22,908 bases of DNA from Gnetum montanum (GCA_015680685.1 MNCI01021483.1:274041-296948), one strand, 5' to 3'. Positions 1-9,274 are shown, counted from the first letter of the stretch. The notes: a model not told the origin generated them from the sequence alone. Numbers and translations: made by a program.

Positions 1-1572
1 GCATTAGCTTCAGACATCACATGACTCGTGGTCAGGGGAGATTCACAGCTTGTTTTAAACCAAGTCACAGACATTTATACATGCAAGGTGCAACATTTAC
101 AACCATACTGTGACTTAGCTAAACATCTAATGAAACGTTTCGAAAACATAGACGTGCAACATGTCTCCAGAAATGACAATACCATCACTAACGCACTGGC
201 CACATTTGCATTAAATATATTGCTAGACATGTTCCATACATTGCCAAGCTCCATAATCAGTTGTACCAAACCAATAATCGATACTCTTGATACATTTACA
301 ATTGCATCCCTTAGTACAACACACGTGATAGAATGGTATGACGACATAAAAGAGTACCTTCTACGCGGTGAAACACCGCAACACTTAACGAACACACAAA
401 AATACACGGTACGAAAATGTTCTAAGCAATATGCATTGGTAGGGAACACCTTGTGTCATCGATCCTACAAAGGCATATTCCTTATATGCGTTAGTAGCAC
501 TGATGCCCTAACCATCATTGAGCAAGTACATGACAAACTATGCGGAAGACATATAGCACCAAAAGCAATGGCAACAAAGATAAGATGCTTAGGCTTTTAT
601 TGGCCACACATGGAGTATGACTGTCTCTCCAAGGCTAAAACATGCAACACCTGTCAAAGGCATAGTAATCTAATCCATGTCCCACCAAATGAGTTGCACA
701 CGAAGAAAATCACATGGCCCTTTCAAAAGTGCGGGTTGGACCTTATCGGACTAATAACACCCTCATCTTCTACAGGGCATAGTTTCATCATAACCACAAC
801 AGAATATTTTATGAAGTGGGTAGAAGCTATTCCCCTTCAAAAGACCACATCTAAACACGTATGCAACTTCATTCTCGAAAACATTATAACCCGTTTTGGC
901 ATCCCCATGACCATCATCCCTGATAACGGGACACAATTCAGCAGTGCCGAAACCAAAACTTCTTGTAAAAGTCTGGGGATCAAAAACTCATTTTCATCCC
1001 CTTACTACCCTTAGAGAAATGGGCAAGCAGAGGCCACGAACAAAACCATCATTAAAATACTTAAAACGATGCTTACCCAAAGCAAGAGAAGATGGCACGA
1101 ATAGTTGGTATACGCATTGTGGGCATATTGTACTACGCATCAAACTTCAACAGGTAAAATGCCATATAGTCTTGTTTATGGTTCAGAAGCCATTTTACCT
1201 CTGGAATTCCAAGTACCATCTTTAAGGATCACACTTTCTGGACTCCTCGACGAAGGGCAAAACAATGACTTGCACATCATTGACCTAAACTCGGTGGAGG
1301 AGGAACGCATACGTGCACTCGATCATATTGAATGGTACCAAAAATGACAATGGGAACGCCATCAGCATGACATTCATAAGTGCCCTATCAAAGAAGGTGA
1401 CCTTATACTCAAAGTCATTCGGGAACACCCAGACAAATTCTCAGCCAACTAGGAAGGGCCCTACTCGGTCATCAAAGCATACAACAACGGAGCATTCAAG
1501 TTAGCTGATATGGAAGGGAATGAGCTGGAAAATCCAACCAATCACTTGTTTTTGAAACCATTCCATATTTGA
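1..1572 (+). pseudogene. Tat-lineage Ty3/gypsy pol fragment: RNase H plus integrase, five in-frame stops
   Basis: One reading frame runs from the window edge to the TGA at 1570-1572. It encodes the end of a plant retrotransposon polyprotein. The RNase H part (about 1-220) has RGDSQLVLNQV and ends NALATFA, the form of the additional RNase H that Tat/Ogre elements carry before integrase. The Asp expected in ADALA is Asn (190-192). Integrase follows: zinc-site His at 529 and 550 and Cys at 643 and 652, then catalytic Asp at 739 (GLDLIG), Asp at 922 (PDNGTQF) and Glu at 1030 (NGQAEATNK). The last two are 35 residues apart, the canonical D,D35E spacing. Internal stops are TGA 22-24, TAG 1012-1014, TAG 1102-1104, TGA 1345-1347 and TAG 1450-1452, with no frameshift. 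Beyond the core come WAYCTTHQT, YGSEAILP and, near the end, EGPYSVIKAY. Upstream gag, protease and RT lie outside the window. The lineage call rests on motif resemblance. Confidence 0.93.
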
Positions 1573-1594
1573 GTACAAGCTACGGTACGTGAAA

Positions 1595-2125
1595 GTCCTG
1601 GAATCATGACTATAAAATGATACCACAGAGCAGTCCTAGAATCACGACTATAAACTGATACCACAGAGCAGTACTGGATCACGACTTAAAACTGATACCA
1701 CAGCTCGTCCTGCCATCATGACTATAAAATGATACCACAGAACAGTCCTGGAATCATGACTATAAACTAATACCATAGAGCAGTCCTGGATGATGACTTA
1801 AAACTGATACCACAGCTCGTCCTGCCATCATGATGATAAACTGATACCACAGCTCGTCCTACCATCATGATGATAAAATGATACCACACAATGTCTACAA
1901 TGACAATAAACTAGCACCTGTCCGGCATGACAGTAAACTGCCATAGTTGCATTCACTAGAGTCCGCTAAGACTATAAACTAGTTTGCCTCTTCACTGTCC
2001 GCTAAGACTAGAAATTGGCAATGCACCGTCTGCCATGACGCTAAATAGGAAATGTCCAATGGGTCATGACATAAAACTAACCCATGAGAGTCTTCTAAGA
2101 CTATAAACTAGAAATTTCATCTCTG
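1595..2125 (+). repeat. 36-38-bp tandem repeat array in the retrotransposon 3' UTR
   Basis: The array begins 22 bases after the last pol stop. Units start with GTCCTGG or a variant, followed by ATGACTATAAACTGATACC and ACAG. Starts read at 1595, 1633, 1671, 1707, 1745, 1783, 1819, 1856 and 1893, with spacing 36-38. More decayed units start at 1920, 1961, 1997, 2028, 2054 and 2090, with spacing 26-41. The first seven units form a higher-order repeat of three units, 112 bp long (1595, 1707, 1819). Every third unit carries the shortened ATGACTTAAAACTG form. Tandem arrays at this place, between integrase and the 3' LTR, are known for Tat/Ogre elements and can seed satellite DNA. Confidence 0.95.
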
Positions 2126-3262
2126 GTTCCTTAATCTATAGCTGCACTCAAACTTCACCAGAATCACTGCATCACTCGCCATCGAACGATCCTAACAACA
2201 TTGCTGCCATTCGTATACAGTGCCTGAAATCTCATCTGGTGCCTTTGTTCCATCAGTAGCTTTTTAAGTCTAAGCTTCCTTACTCACTCATGGTTTTCTT
2301 TTCTTCTTGAGGTTGTGTTTGCAGGATGGCACTCAAAGGTGTTCGTACGAGAATGCACTTCGTCATAAGCAGCAAGGTGAGACATAGTTCACAGCGCATG
2401 TGAGAAGACTAAATTAAACCATTCACTAGTACATCCCTCATTTCATATCCTGCCTATCCCTCAACACCTTATACTTGGTTACATCCCAAACACATCTGGT
2501 ACATCCCGAAACATCGAACATGCCATTGCATATCGTGCCACTCCCAAGCGGTTGCAACCCACAACATGGCATTTGAGCATAAGCATAAGAAGGAAAAAGA
2601 AAAAAAAAGAAAAAAAAGAAAACATCATCCCTTCCCACATAAAACACAAGATGGGATGGTAGTTGCCTCAAAAGAAAATGCTCATGTTTAAAACAATCAA
2701 GAAACATCCCATTGCATAGCTTTGGCTCTCTACCAACAGGCTCCCCCCTAAAACACTAAATAAGGCCCCTGTTCCTCCAAAGAATGCAATGCATCGTTAC
2801 ATGGCTTTGGTTTTGCTGACAAGTCCTCTTCGACATTGACCAAGAATCTTGTTCCACCAAAGGACGCAAATCTCATGTTTTGATTCTGAGTCTACTAAAC
2901 AATGGCTATTGACAAGGATTAGCATCATACACACCAAAGCATCCCCTTTACCAAGCATAATCCCTTGGTCAATTTCCGATCCCCACAATCTCCATATCCC
3001 TATTCAGCTACAAATTCTACTTCTCCAATCCCATGTACTACTGAACACGGTGCGATGATGGCTAGTCAGGTGGCAAAGGAAAAAGTCTCTATCGAGTTTC
3101 TTGTGGTGTTTTGCACTTCTTTGTCGACGCTTCTTGGGTCGATTCCTCCATGCATCAACAAAGATGGGCCAATGAAACACCACAAAATTTCAAGCTTATT
3201 ACTTTTCCAACAAGAATCGAGCTAATTCATGATGTTCCCCCACAATGACTAAAGCTTGAGGG
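2126..3262 (+). other. Long 3' untranslated region of the Tat-type element, with polypurine tract candidate
   Basis: I see no retroelement protein on either strand here; open frames of up to about 90 codons show no recognisable motif. Visible structure includes a 35-base homopurine run at 2587-2621, a few ACATCCC repeats at about 2430-2510, and AAAGCTTGAGGG at 3251-3262. The last resembles the polypurine tracts that prime plus-strand synthesis in many plant Ty3/gypsy elements and would mark the start of the 3' LTR. A 3' UTR over 1 kb long is usual for the Tat lineage. Confidence 0.6.
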
Positions 3263-3405
3263 CCCCACAGACAGCTTCAAGTGGAGTCAGACTCAACAAT
3301 GAGCAGTTCCCTCGGACCCGCCAACGACCACAACAACATCTACTATCAAACATGGCAACGTCGGAGCTAAAAATACTTAGTTTTCACTAAGTATACATTC
3401 TCAGC

Positions 3406-3812
3406 TTATACGCCTAGTGTATATGCCCCAATTTGCATCTATAGCGTATACGCCCAGCAGGCATCCACAGTGTATACGCCCAGCATATACGCCTAGCAGA
3501 TACAACGTATACACCCAACATTCACAGCATATACGCCTAGCATACACGCCCAACGTACACGACCTTATATGTATGCCTAGCATGTACGACTGATGTATAC
3601 GCCCAACGAGCAATCCCTGAAGATGGCATGGAGACAACACTACAGAGTAAGACTTGGTATGAGGCATCAACTCATACGAACAGAGCAACCATCAGTGTAT
3701 ATGCCTAGCACACCCAGCGTATATGCCCATCATATCCAGCGTAGACACCTTGCATGCCCAGCGTATATGCCCAGAGTCTACACCCGCTTGATACAGCGTA
3801 TACGCCCAGCAG
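3406..3812 (+). repeat. Interspersed GTATACGCCCAGCA sub-repeats in U3
   Basis: About fifteen copies of a 12-14-base motif built on GTATACGCC(C/T)AGCA occur with irregular spacing. Clear ones are near 3407, 3419, 3446, 3472, 3485, 3507, 3529, 3542, 3595, 3697, 3719, 3763 and 3798. Copies differ mainly as TACGCC against TATGCC, that is CpG turned to TpG. The motif contains the palindrome GTATAC. A cluster upstream of G-box and TATA in an LTR suggests enhancer-type sub-repeats; that role is inferred. Confidence 0.85.
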
Positions 3813-3866
3813 ATGTAATATGTTGTACACTTGTAAATTTTATTCTTTCGCACTCGTTCAACGTGC

Positions 3867-3910
3867 CACGTGTCACCCAACCCGAGTCTAACGTCGAAAC
3901 CTATATAAAA
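3867..3910 (+). promoter_or_regulatory. LTR core promoter: G-box and TATA box
   Basis: A palindromic G-box CACGTG lies at 3867-3872 inside CCACGTGTC, a form bound by plant bZIP and bHLH factors in stress and ABA responses. CTATATAAAA follows at 3901-3910, a good plant TATA box. The spacing of about 30 bases and position below the U3 sub-repeats suggest transcription starting near 3930-3940. Function is inferred from sequence only. Confidence 0.65.
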
Positions 3911-4241
3911 ATCCTAATTTTTCATTAGATCGGGGTTGGCAATTTTGGGCAAACCAGAGAGAAAAATAGAGATGCTAAGAACCATAGCAGAGAACCTGGT
4001 ACGTCAAACTTCAACCTTGTATGCTGGGCATATAGCCTCTATGTTGTGCCTATAGTTTGAACTAGCCCACAATCATCCATGCATCCACCAGGGCTATTCG
4101 TCCGCCTTGTGTGAAAGCCACAACTATGTTAGACCGGTGCATTGTAACTCACACTTTGGAATAATATTGCTGCATTTTCTTCCTAAAATCTATTATAGTT
4201 TTGCATTAATTTTTGCATGTATACTGTTTATGCTCTTTTAT

Positions 4242-4310
4242 GTTTACGTTCCGTTTGCATCAGTTACGCTGTTTACGCTCTATTTTACGCCTGTTACGCC
4301 TTTTACGTAT
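4242..4310 (+). repeat. Clustered TTACGC repeats in R/U5
   Basis: Six short copies of (G/T)TTACG(C/T) are spaced 9-21 bases apart in a pyrimidine-rich stretch. They echo the TACGCC core of the U3 motif. They explain most of a hydrophobic open frame at 4107-4508, which is therefore not taken as a gene. Confidence 0.6.
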
Positions 4311-4501
4311 AACCTAGCGTATAGCACCCCGGTGTACGTTTGGGGAAATCCTTGCCTAATCCGCGTGCGGACCACTCAAGGTACTCTACCTTCATTAATT
4401 CCAACTTTCCCTCAAGCGAAGGTACGGTCTTCTGTGCGTGTCTGGAGATCTACTGATTTCTGTTTCCTTCTAGCCAAAGACCAACGATTTCGGATGGTAC
4501 A

Positions 4502-5281
4502 CCTTTAGCATACATCCCAAGGGTTTCTCTCATTAAACTATGAAGCCCATCTATAATATGCCAAAATTTCTCTTCTTGAGAGAAACCATGGCTCATGTTG
4601 TTCCTATTTCCATCCTTGAATTCATTTCCTTAGGTTAGTCACCCTCACATAGTTTTGGTATTTCTCTTTGAAGAGTTCTAGCATTGTGAACCACTGATGA
4701 ATTGAATTTGGTTTCAATGATCCATACCACACTTTGGCTTTGTCCATTAGAAACATAGAAAAGAGCTTAAGCTTTTCTCACTTACTATCAATGTTCTATA
4801 ATATGCAAGCATCATGGAATGTTTGTAAATGATGTTGTGAATTAGAATTATAGCCTCTTGAAAATTTAGTAATGTTATTCATATCAAGTCTTTTGATGCG
4901 ATGTTTCCTTCAATGCCTGTAGGGTATTTTAACTACCTTTGTAATTTGGTTCATTCTCTTAGTGGCCAACAAGGGTTCACCATCATTAGACATGTGGTCA
5001 AAATTTCTATTTCTATTTATTTGATTGTAATGATATTTTCTATGCTCATGTTGATGTCTTTGATTTTACCCATGGTTTCAATTTCTATCTTTATCTCGAC
5101 CCCATAGTGGAGCTCTATCTCTATACCTATGTTCATCTTTTTCAAAAGTAGACATTAAAGAGGAAGAGGAAGATGAGGAACTAGGAGAATCATGATGGCT
5201 TCTATAGTTCTCCCCATGTTCCATTAATTTATCTTTTCTAAGTTTAAGGTGGTCCCAGGGCTTGAGGCCATCCTTCATCTA
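4502..5281 (-). pseudogene. Athila-like Ty3/gypsy gag, decayed and cut by the Tat-type element
   Basis: Read on the minus strand this is a retrotransposon gag, the structural protein of the particle. An upstream linker has an open frame at 5078-5278 with a run of eight serines and a charged tail. Further on come HLQTFHDAC, KLKLFSMFL, then DKAKVWYGSLKPNSI (about 4695-4740) and QWFTMLELFKEKYQNY, followed by VTNLRK. The pattern 'KL.LF..L...A..W..SL.P.SI..W' is the core of Athila/Tat gag proteins. Several stops interrupt it. The frame ends in ETLGMY at about 4511 where the LTR of the Tat-type element begins, so the rest of gag and all of pol are displaced outside the window. The gag assignment is strong; the Athila label is inferred from the core motif and the nearby PBS. 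Confidence 0.82.
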
Positions 5282-5582
5282 GGGCATACTCCATATCATC
5301 TAGGATTGTTTGCTTTAGGTGAATGTAGTTCTTGAGTGTAGTAAGGGTGGTCATGAATATATGAAACCCTTGCATGAGGTTGGTCACTTCAATTTTTCTT
5401 CAATATATATCTCATTAATTCTCCAATGAATGTTCTCTTCATATGATGCATTATTGCTTCCATATAAAAGAGACATTATTATTAGTTAATGATATGTCTA
5501 ACTTAATATTTTTTGAAACATAAATTATTAATGCATTTACAGCAATTATGTATAATATAACTAATCTAGATAACTAGAACTA
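5282..5582 (-). other. Leader between PBS and gag of the Athila-like element
   Basis: This is about 300 A+T-rich bases between the primer-binding site and the first gag-like frame on the minus strand. I see no clear start codon context and no other feature. It is assigned as 5' leader or eroded gag N-terminus by position only. Confidence 0.5.
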
Positions 5583-5600
5583 TCCTTGGAAATGACACCA
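5583..5600 (-). other. Primer-binding site (tRNA-Asp type, decayed)
   Basis: The minus strand reads TGGTGTCATTTCCAAGGA one base inside the LTR end. It matches the Athila/Calypso-type PBS TGGCGCCGTTGCCGGGGA at 12 of 18 positions, and five of the six differences are transitions. Position and sequence together make a PBS likely. It would bind the 3' end of the tRNA that primes minus-strand DNA synthesis. Confidence 0.7.
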
Positions 5601-6072
5601 ATGATGAGCGATAGGTACCCCTTATGCCCAACCATATGAATCAAAAGTGTTCATGCTCAATCTAGTCAAATTCCATGGATGAGACTAGTTGTGGCATCTA
5701 GATCATTATGTCTTAATCACAGTTCACTATCTTCAAACTTGGACTAGTGGTAGCTTTGTCATGTATAGTTTAGTCCAAAGTGAGGCATATGATAATTGAT
5801 ATTATTGAAGCCTTATGGTACTCCTAATGATAATAGAGAAATTAATAATTTAAGCTAATTAAAAATGGGAAGTAAAGTCTAAACTATCCTACATGTGATG
5901 AGTATCCATTCCTAACCTTCCATACATGCCTTGAACTTCATGTAACTACTGCTGGGATTACCAAGCATACTATTATTGGGCATACCAAATGATAACACTA
6001 TTGGGTTACCAAGTAATTACACTTAAGCACTTGTGATTATTAGTACTCATTCCACTTAATGATAGAAACAAT

Positions 6073-6114
6073 AAAGAGAAATAAATGATAAACAAAGAGA
6101 AATAAATGATAAAC
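6073..6114. repeat. Perfect 21-bp tandem duplication in the LTR
   Basis: Two identical adjacent copies of AAAGAGAAATAAATGATAAAC occupy 6073-6093 and 6094-6114. Perfect identity in otherwise eroded DNA suggests a recent slippage event. Confidence 0.9.
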
Positions 6115-6431
6115 ATTAACTAAGAAAAATAGTAAGCATTTAAGTAATTAACAATAATAAAGCTAAGTGGATGCTGCAATGATGGAAGTAATCTTGATCT
6201 TTATTGCTGCGCATGTAATGTATCCAATTATGTCACATTCGAATAAGGATGCTATAAAATCACTTAACATCATACTAAGGGCATGCCCTAGTAACAAATT
6301 AAAAGAATTTTGTTACTTTTCAACTACCTATCTATTCCCCTCTCTATGTCTATATCTCCAAAACCATGCACCTAAGTGTTATATTCATAGGCTAGCATGG
6401 ATGAGGTGATATTGAATACGTAATAATGCAA

Positions 6432-6459
6432 CTTTGATATTGAATACCTGATATCAAAG
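6432..6459. repeat. 9-bp inverted repeat near the LTR start
   Basis: CTTTGATAT at 6432-6440 and ATATCAAAG at 6451-6459 are perfect inverted copies around a 10-base loop. They lie within 50 bases of the 5' edge of the Athila-like LTR. No function can be assigned. Confidence 0.75.
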
Positions 6460-6482
6460 CCCTACCACAACATGACTCATCA

Positions 6483-7830
6483 CATTTCATGTGTTTGAGA
6501 CAAAAATTATTTTAAAAAATAAAACACTGTAGTGCGTTGTGATTAGTTCTCAATAATAATTCTTTGGATAACAACCACTATTTGTAATATTTTATATCTT
6601 TTAAAATTACATGAAAATCATCATACAAACTATAATTTTTATCTTAATTCAATGATGTTTTATAAAAATAAAATAACTGGCCTACTTTCTATAATAAGAT
6701 TTAACTAGTTATAAGACCAATTCCTTCCATCTTCATTTGAAAAACAATTTGGAAGTATAAGATTACACTCACTAGATTACTTGCTATCTTATTCTTTAGT
6801 AGCTTAAAACTTCCTTGTATGTCTTCAACTGTCCTAAAGTAATAAATCTTCTTAAAGAAAGAAAGAAATAGCCATGAAATCTACTAATGTTCCTTATGAG
6901 TCTTCTATAGAATATTTTCAAGATATGAAAAAACATACCTCACTAACATTCTTTGGAGCTAGTCATTCTGTAATGGATTTTACCTTGTTGTCTCCATCTT
7001 TACTTTATTTTTGAAAATTACATGTCCCAAATAAATAATTTTGTTCTTCATAAACTAACATTTCCTAGTATTTATCATAAGTTAGGCTTCATTCACCTCT
7101 TAAAAAATAAGCTTCAAATAACTAGCATGCTTATCCTCATTAGGCTTACACATAAGAATATCATCAAATAAGAAAATGCAAAACTTCTCAATAAACTAGT
7201 TTAAAATATTATGCATCAATCTTATAAAATTGATAAGGCATTTTTAATTGAAAAGTTATCACAAGCCACTAAGAGACTATTTTGTATTTTAAAAGTGGCC
7301 TTTCCTCCATCACCCAATATAATTCTAATTTTGTGATAGCTCTTTTAAAATAAATCTTGCAAAAAATATTAACATGAGAAGAAGCATCTAGAATATTATT
7401 CATTTCGAACATAGTGAAACAATGCCTTACTATTATCATCCATTTGGTGATTGATCTATTTGTAGAGTCTATCTTTATTTTTTATAAAATTTTAATATCA
7501 TTTTAATAGATCGTATGGATATTCAAATAGAATAAATATTTATTTCACTATTATCCTATTCACTACTTTTGAGTTAATGCATATCCTCCCATTCTTCATT
7601 TTTCTTCTATGAAGCAAGGACCACTAGAATTGGACAAGTAGAGATTGATTGTTTTACAAACCCATTTTCGAGTAGTCCTGTACTTTCTTTTGAGGTTTCT
7701 TTCTCTAATTTGGTGTCATTCTATATTTCCTCTTATTTGGAATTATAGTACATAGAATAAAATCAATTTGATAATGGAAATTTCTCATAGGTATAAACCC
7801 TTCAAGAAGCTTCTTAAAGGCATTAGAAAA
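6483..7830 (-). pseudogene. Reverse transcriptase and RNase H, heavily decayed
   Basis: Fragments appear in order on the minus strand across several frames. PMRNFHYQIDF and IIPNKRKYRM (about 7790-7700) match the start of gypsy RT. A stretch with GDGGKATFK is followed by FDDIL at 7160-7168, the polymerase active site, with both aspartates kept. YLGHVIF (about 7040) marks the thumb boundary. RNase H then reads SLYDDFHVILKDIKYYK and LLRTNHNAL, where the Asp of the usual TDH is Asn (6542-6544). Many stops and frameshifts break it. The end at KHMK is set by insertion of the Athila-like LTR at 6482. Confidence 0.8.
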
Positions 7831-8119
7831 TTGCCCTACCAACTCTTGCACTATTTATAGAAGATTACCTTTATTAGTCACAAGTGTAATAATTCTGAAC
7901 ACCATAAAAAACCAATTTCTACCTTTTTTTATTTTTAATTTATTTCCTTTCATCCAAAGAAATTAATGATACATTTAATAAGGATTGATTCCATACCTAC
8001 CCAACCATCACTAGAATCAATTAATTGATTTCATCATAACTAGTCATTGATAAAATATTTTTGACATTATCGAGCTTGCTACAATTATCAAATTTTCATG
8101 GCCTTTTAATAATCATATT

Positions 8120-8345
8120 AGTATAATTAATTAGAAGTACATCATAAATATCATGATTAATAAAACTATAAATTCTAAATTTCAATACATGTTAATCTCT
8201 CACATATAGAATGATATCTCTTGATGGCCAATGCACTTTGTAGGATTTAGGATGAGGATGAGTTACTAAATCTAATCTAGTAATAGCCATAGAAGAAATT
8301 ACATTTTCTTAAGCACCTTCATCAATTAAAATATGAATATATTTC
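8120..8345 (-). pseudogene. Retroviral-type aspartic protease, decayed
   Basis: The minus strand reads HILIDEGA (active-site Asp at 8321-8323), a stop, then ENVISS and a long tract with THPHPKSYKVHWPSRD. In plant gypsy protease the pattern is LIDGG(A/S)..N(V/F)I followed by ..HP.PYK..W. The active-site loop has GG changed to EG. The same tract occurs in the plus-strand element as PISYKMHWLSRD (about 17040-17070), which shows the two elements belong to one family. Confidence 0.75.
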
Positions 8346-8841
8346 TCATTCTTGATATAATAATTTTCTTGAAGGATGATATCTAACATTCACATTTCTA
8401 ATGAATAAATTCATTTTAGTGACATATTTAATATTAGGAGAATTATGATTACCTCTTATATGGCTTGATGTGTTAACTCCTCATTTTCTATGGTTAAGAT
8501 CTCTTTTTTCTTGATTGCCTTTTGAAGAGAATAACTTTATTACTTCTTTCTAGATGAAATGGGAAAAAAACTAGTTCTATTATAATTAAGGAACAACTAA
8601 AAATAGATTAAAGAATAGTAAGAAAACATCTAAAAATAATTGGAACATCTAGAATAATATGGTTTAGATGTATTGATCCTAAATAGTAGAATAAAAGTAA
8701 TTTACAATAAATATAGATAAAGATAAATTAAAATAAAAAGAATATAAAAAAAGAATATTACAAGAACTGGTATCATTATCATAGCTATTAAATTTGTTCT
8801 ATAAAATAGAGACTTCAACTAGAAGAATGATAACATAAAAA
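8346..8841 (-). other. Unassigned A+T-rich stretch between gag region and protease
   Basis: On the minus strand the part next to protease still resembles the other family member, for example ACATCAAG followed by AGAGGTAATC. From about 8580 to 8840 it is T-rich with no coding pattern. I find no zinc knuckle where the sister element has one. Confidence 0.5.
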
Positions 8842-9018
8842 TTATGCAACTTCTAGATAAACATCAAACAAATACGAGGTTGTGTCTTTGTCAAATATAT
8901 CATCCCCTAAGTCATAGGCCTCAATGATGGTTTGGCTAGATAGCTCTTTTTCATGAGGAATATCTACCATAACACGATCAAAAATAGCTAAGTATATGAT
9001 TGATTCTAATTCATCCAT
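8842..9018 (-). CDS. Unrecognised 58-residue open frame in the gag position
   Basis: This minus-strand ATG frame begins MDELESIIYLAIFDRVM, continues with PHEKELSSQTI and GDDIFDKDTTSY, and ends at TAA. The frame is also open for about 11 codons before this ATG. It is acidic and looks more protein-like than its surroundings, which are full of stops. I do not recognise the family and it has no gag motif. It lies between the LTR and protease of the chromovirus-like element, where gag is expected. It may be an eroded gag segment, a transduced host fragment, or chance. Confidence 0.3.
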   Translation of the reverse strand: MDELESIIYLAIFDRVMVDIPHEKELSSQTIIEAYDLGDDIFDKDTTSYLFDVYLEVA

Positions 9019-9118
9019 TGATATGCATGAATCTTTAGCTACATATTATTCTTAAAGAGTAGTATTCTTAAATAGTATTAAGTAGGTCTATGGAATTTGA
9101 AGAATTTTAATTGAATTT

Positions 9119-9274
9119 CTAAAGCAGCATAGAAAAAGCCAATAAGATGTGTATTCTATTTGTAGCTATTTTCAAATATCCAACTACTTCCACTATAAGA
9201 TAGATATAGGGGTATTGTTGAAAGCTTTTAGGATTTATCCTTTTTGATTTCTTTTTAGTTTTGTTAGGAGCCAT
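9119..9274 (-). CDS. Unrecognised 51-residue open frame with lysine-rich start
   Basis: This minus-strand frame starts AAATATGGCTCC, a good plant start context, and reads MAPNKTKKKSKRINPKSFQQ before becoming hydrophobic (YIYLIVEVVGYLK) and ending in TAG. It lies about 650 bases downstream of the LTR end, in the position of a gag start, and is one frame off the 58-residue frame that follows. It could be the eroded N-terminus of gag or part of a captured gene. No family is recognised. Confidence 0.3.
   Translation of the reverse strand: MAPNKTKKKSKRINPKSFQQYPYIYLIVEVVGYLKIATNRIHILLAFSMLL

Larger units (their letters stand above)
3263..4501 (+). mobile_element. Probable 3' LTR of the Tat-type element
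   Basis: This segment lies downstream of the pol frame and the 3' UTR and has the order of an LTR. A U3 with many short sub-repeats (3406-3812) is followed by a G-box, a TATA box at 3901-3910, and about 600 bases of R/U5. The right end is placed at GGATGGTACA (4492-4501) because minus-strand gag of a different element starts immediately after, and composition changes to A+T-rich. The left end is uncertain: it is set after the polypurine tract candidate, but I cannot find a convincing TG there. The true start could be anywhere from about 3240 to 3400. The 5' LTR is outside the window, so the pair cannot be compared. Confidence 0.6.
5602..6482 (-). mobile_element. 5' LTR of the Athila-like element (881 bp)
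   Basis: On the minus strand the LTR starts TGATGAGTC at 6482 and ends CGCTCATCA at 5602, giving perfect 7-base terminal inverted repeats TGATGAG/CTCATCA with the required TG...CA ends. The PBS follows after one base and gag lies beyond it, so this is the 5' LTR. On its outer side the sequence is RNase H of another element, interrupted mid-domain, so the LTR edge is also an insertion point. The flanking five bases (CATTT at 6483-6487) would be the target-site duplication; the partner is outside the window. A plus-strand open frame at 6167-6409 lies wholly inside and is ignored. Confidence 0.88.

Noticed and set aside
75-449. Minus-strand 124-codon open frame
   Set aside because: It is antisense to the RNase H and integrase coding frame, which has clear family motifs in order. 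The antisense product shows none.
1595-2125. CRISPR-like array
   Set aside because: Repeats are directly adjacent without unique spacers, vary between units, and lie in a plant retrotransposon 3' UTR.
2438-2707. Minus-strand 89-codon frame with a phenylalanine run
   Set aside because: The run comes from the homopurine tract at 2587-2621; no domain or conserved motif is present.
3401-3688. Minus-strand 95-codon frame rich in GVYAGRI-like words
   Set aside because: It is a translation of the GTATACGCC sub-repeats of the LTR, not an independent protein.
4107-4508. Plus-strand 133-codon hydrophobic frame that looks like membrane segments
   Set aside because: It lies in pyrimidine-rich R/U5 of the LTR with TTACGC repeats, which give hydrophobic residues by composition.
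5602-6482. Hammerhead ribozyme suggested by TGATGAG at the LTR ends
   Set aside because: The matching GAAAC core and the stems needed around it are not found; the word is explained as the LTR terminal inverted repeat.
8768-8780. PBS-like TGGTATCATTATC on the plus strand
   Set aside because: Only the first eight bases match, no LTR ends before it, and it lies inside the minus-strand element.
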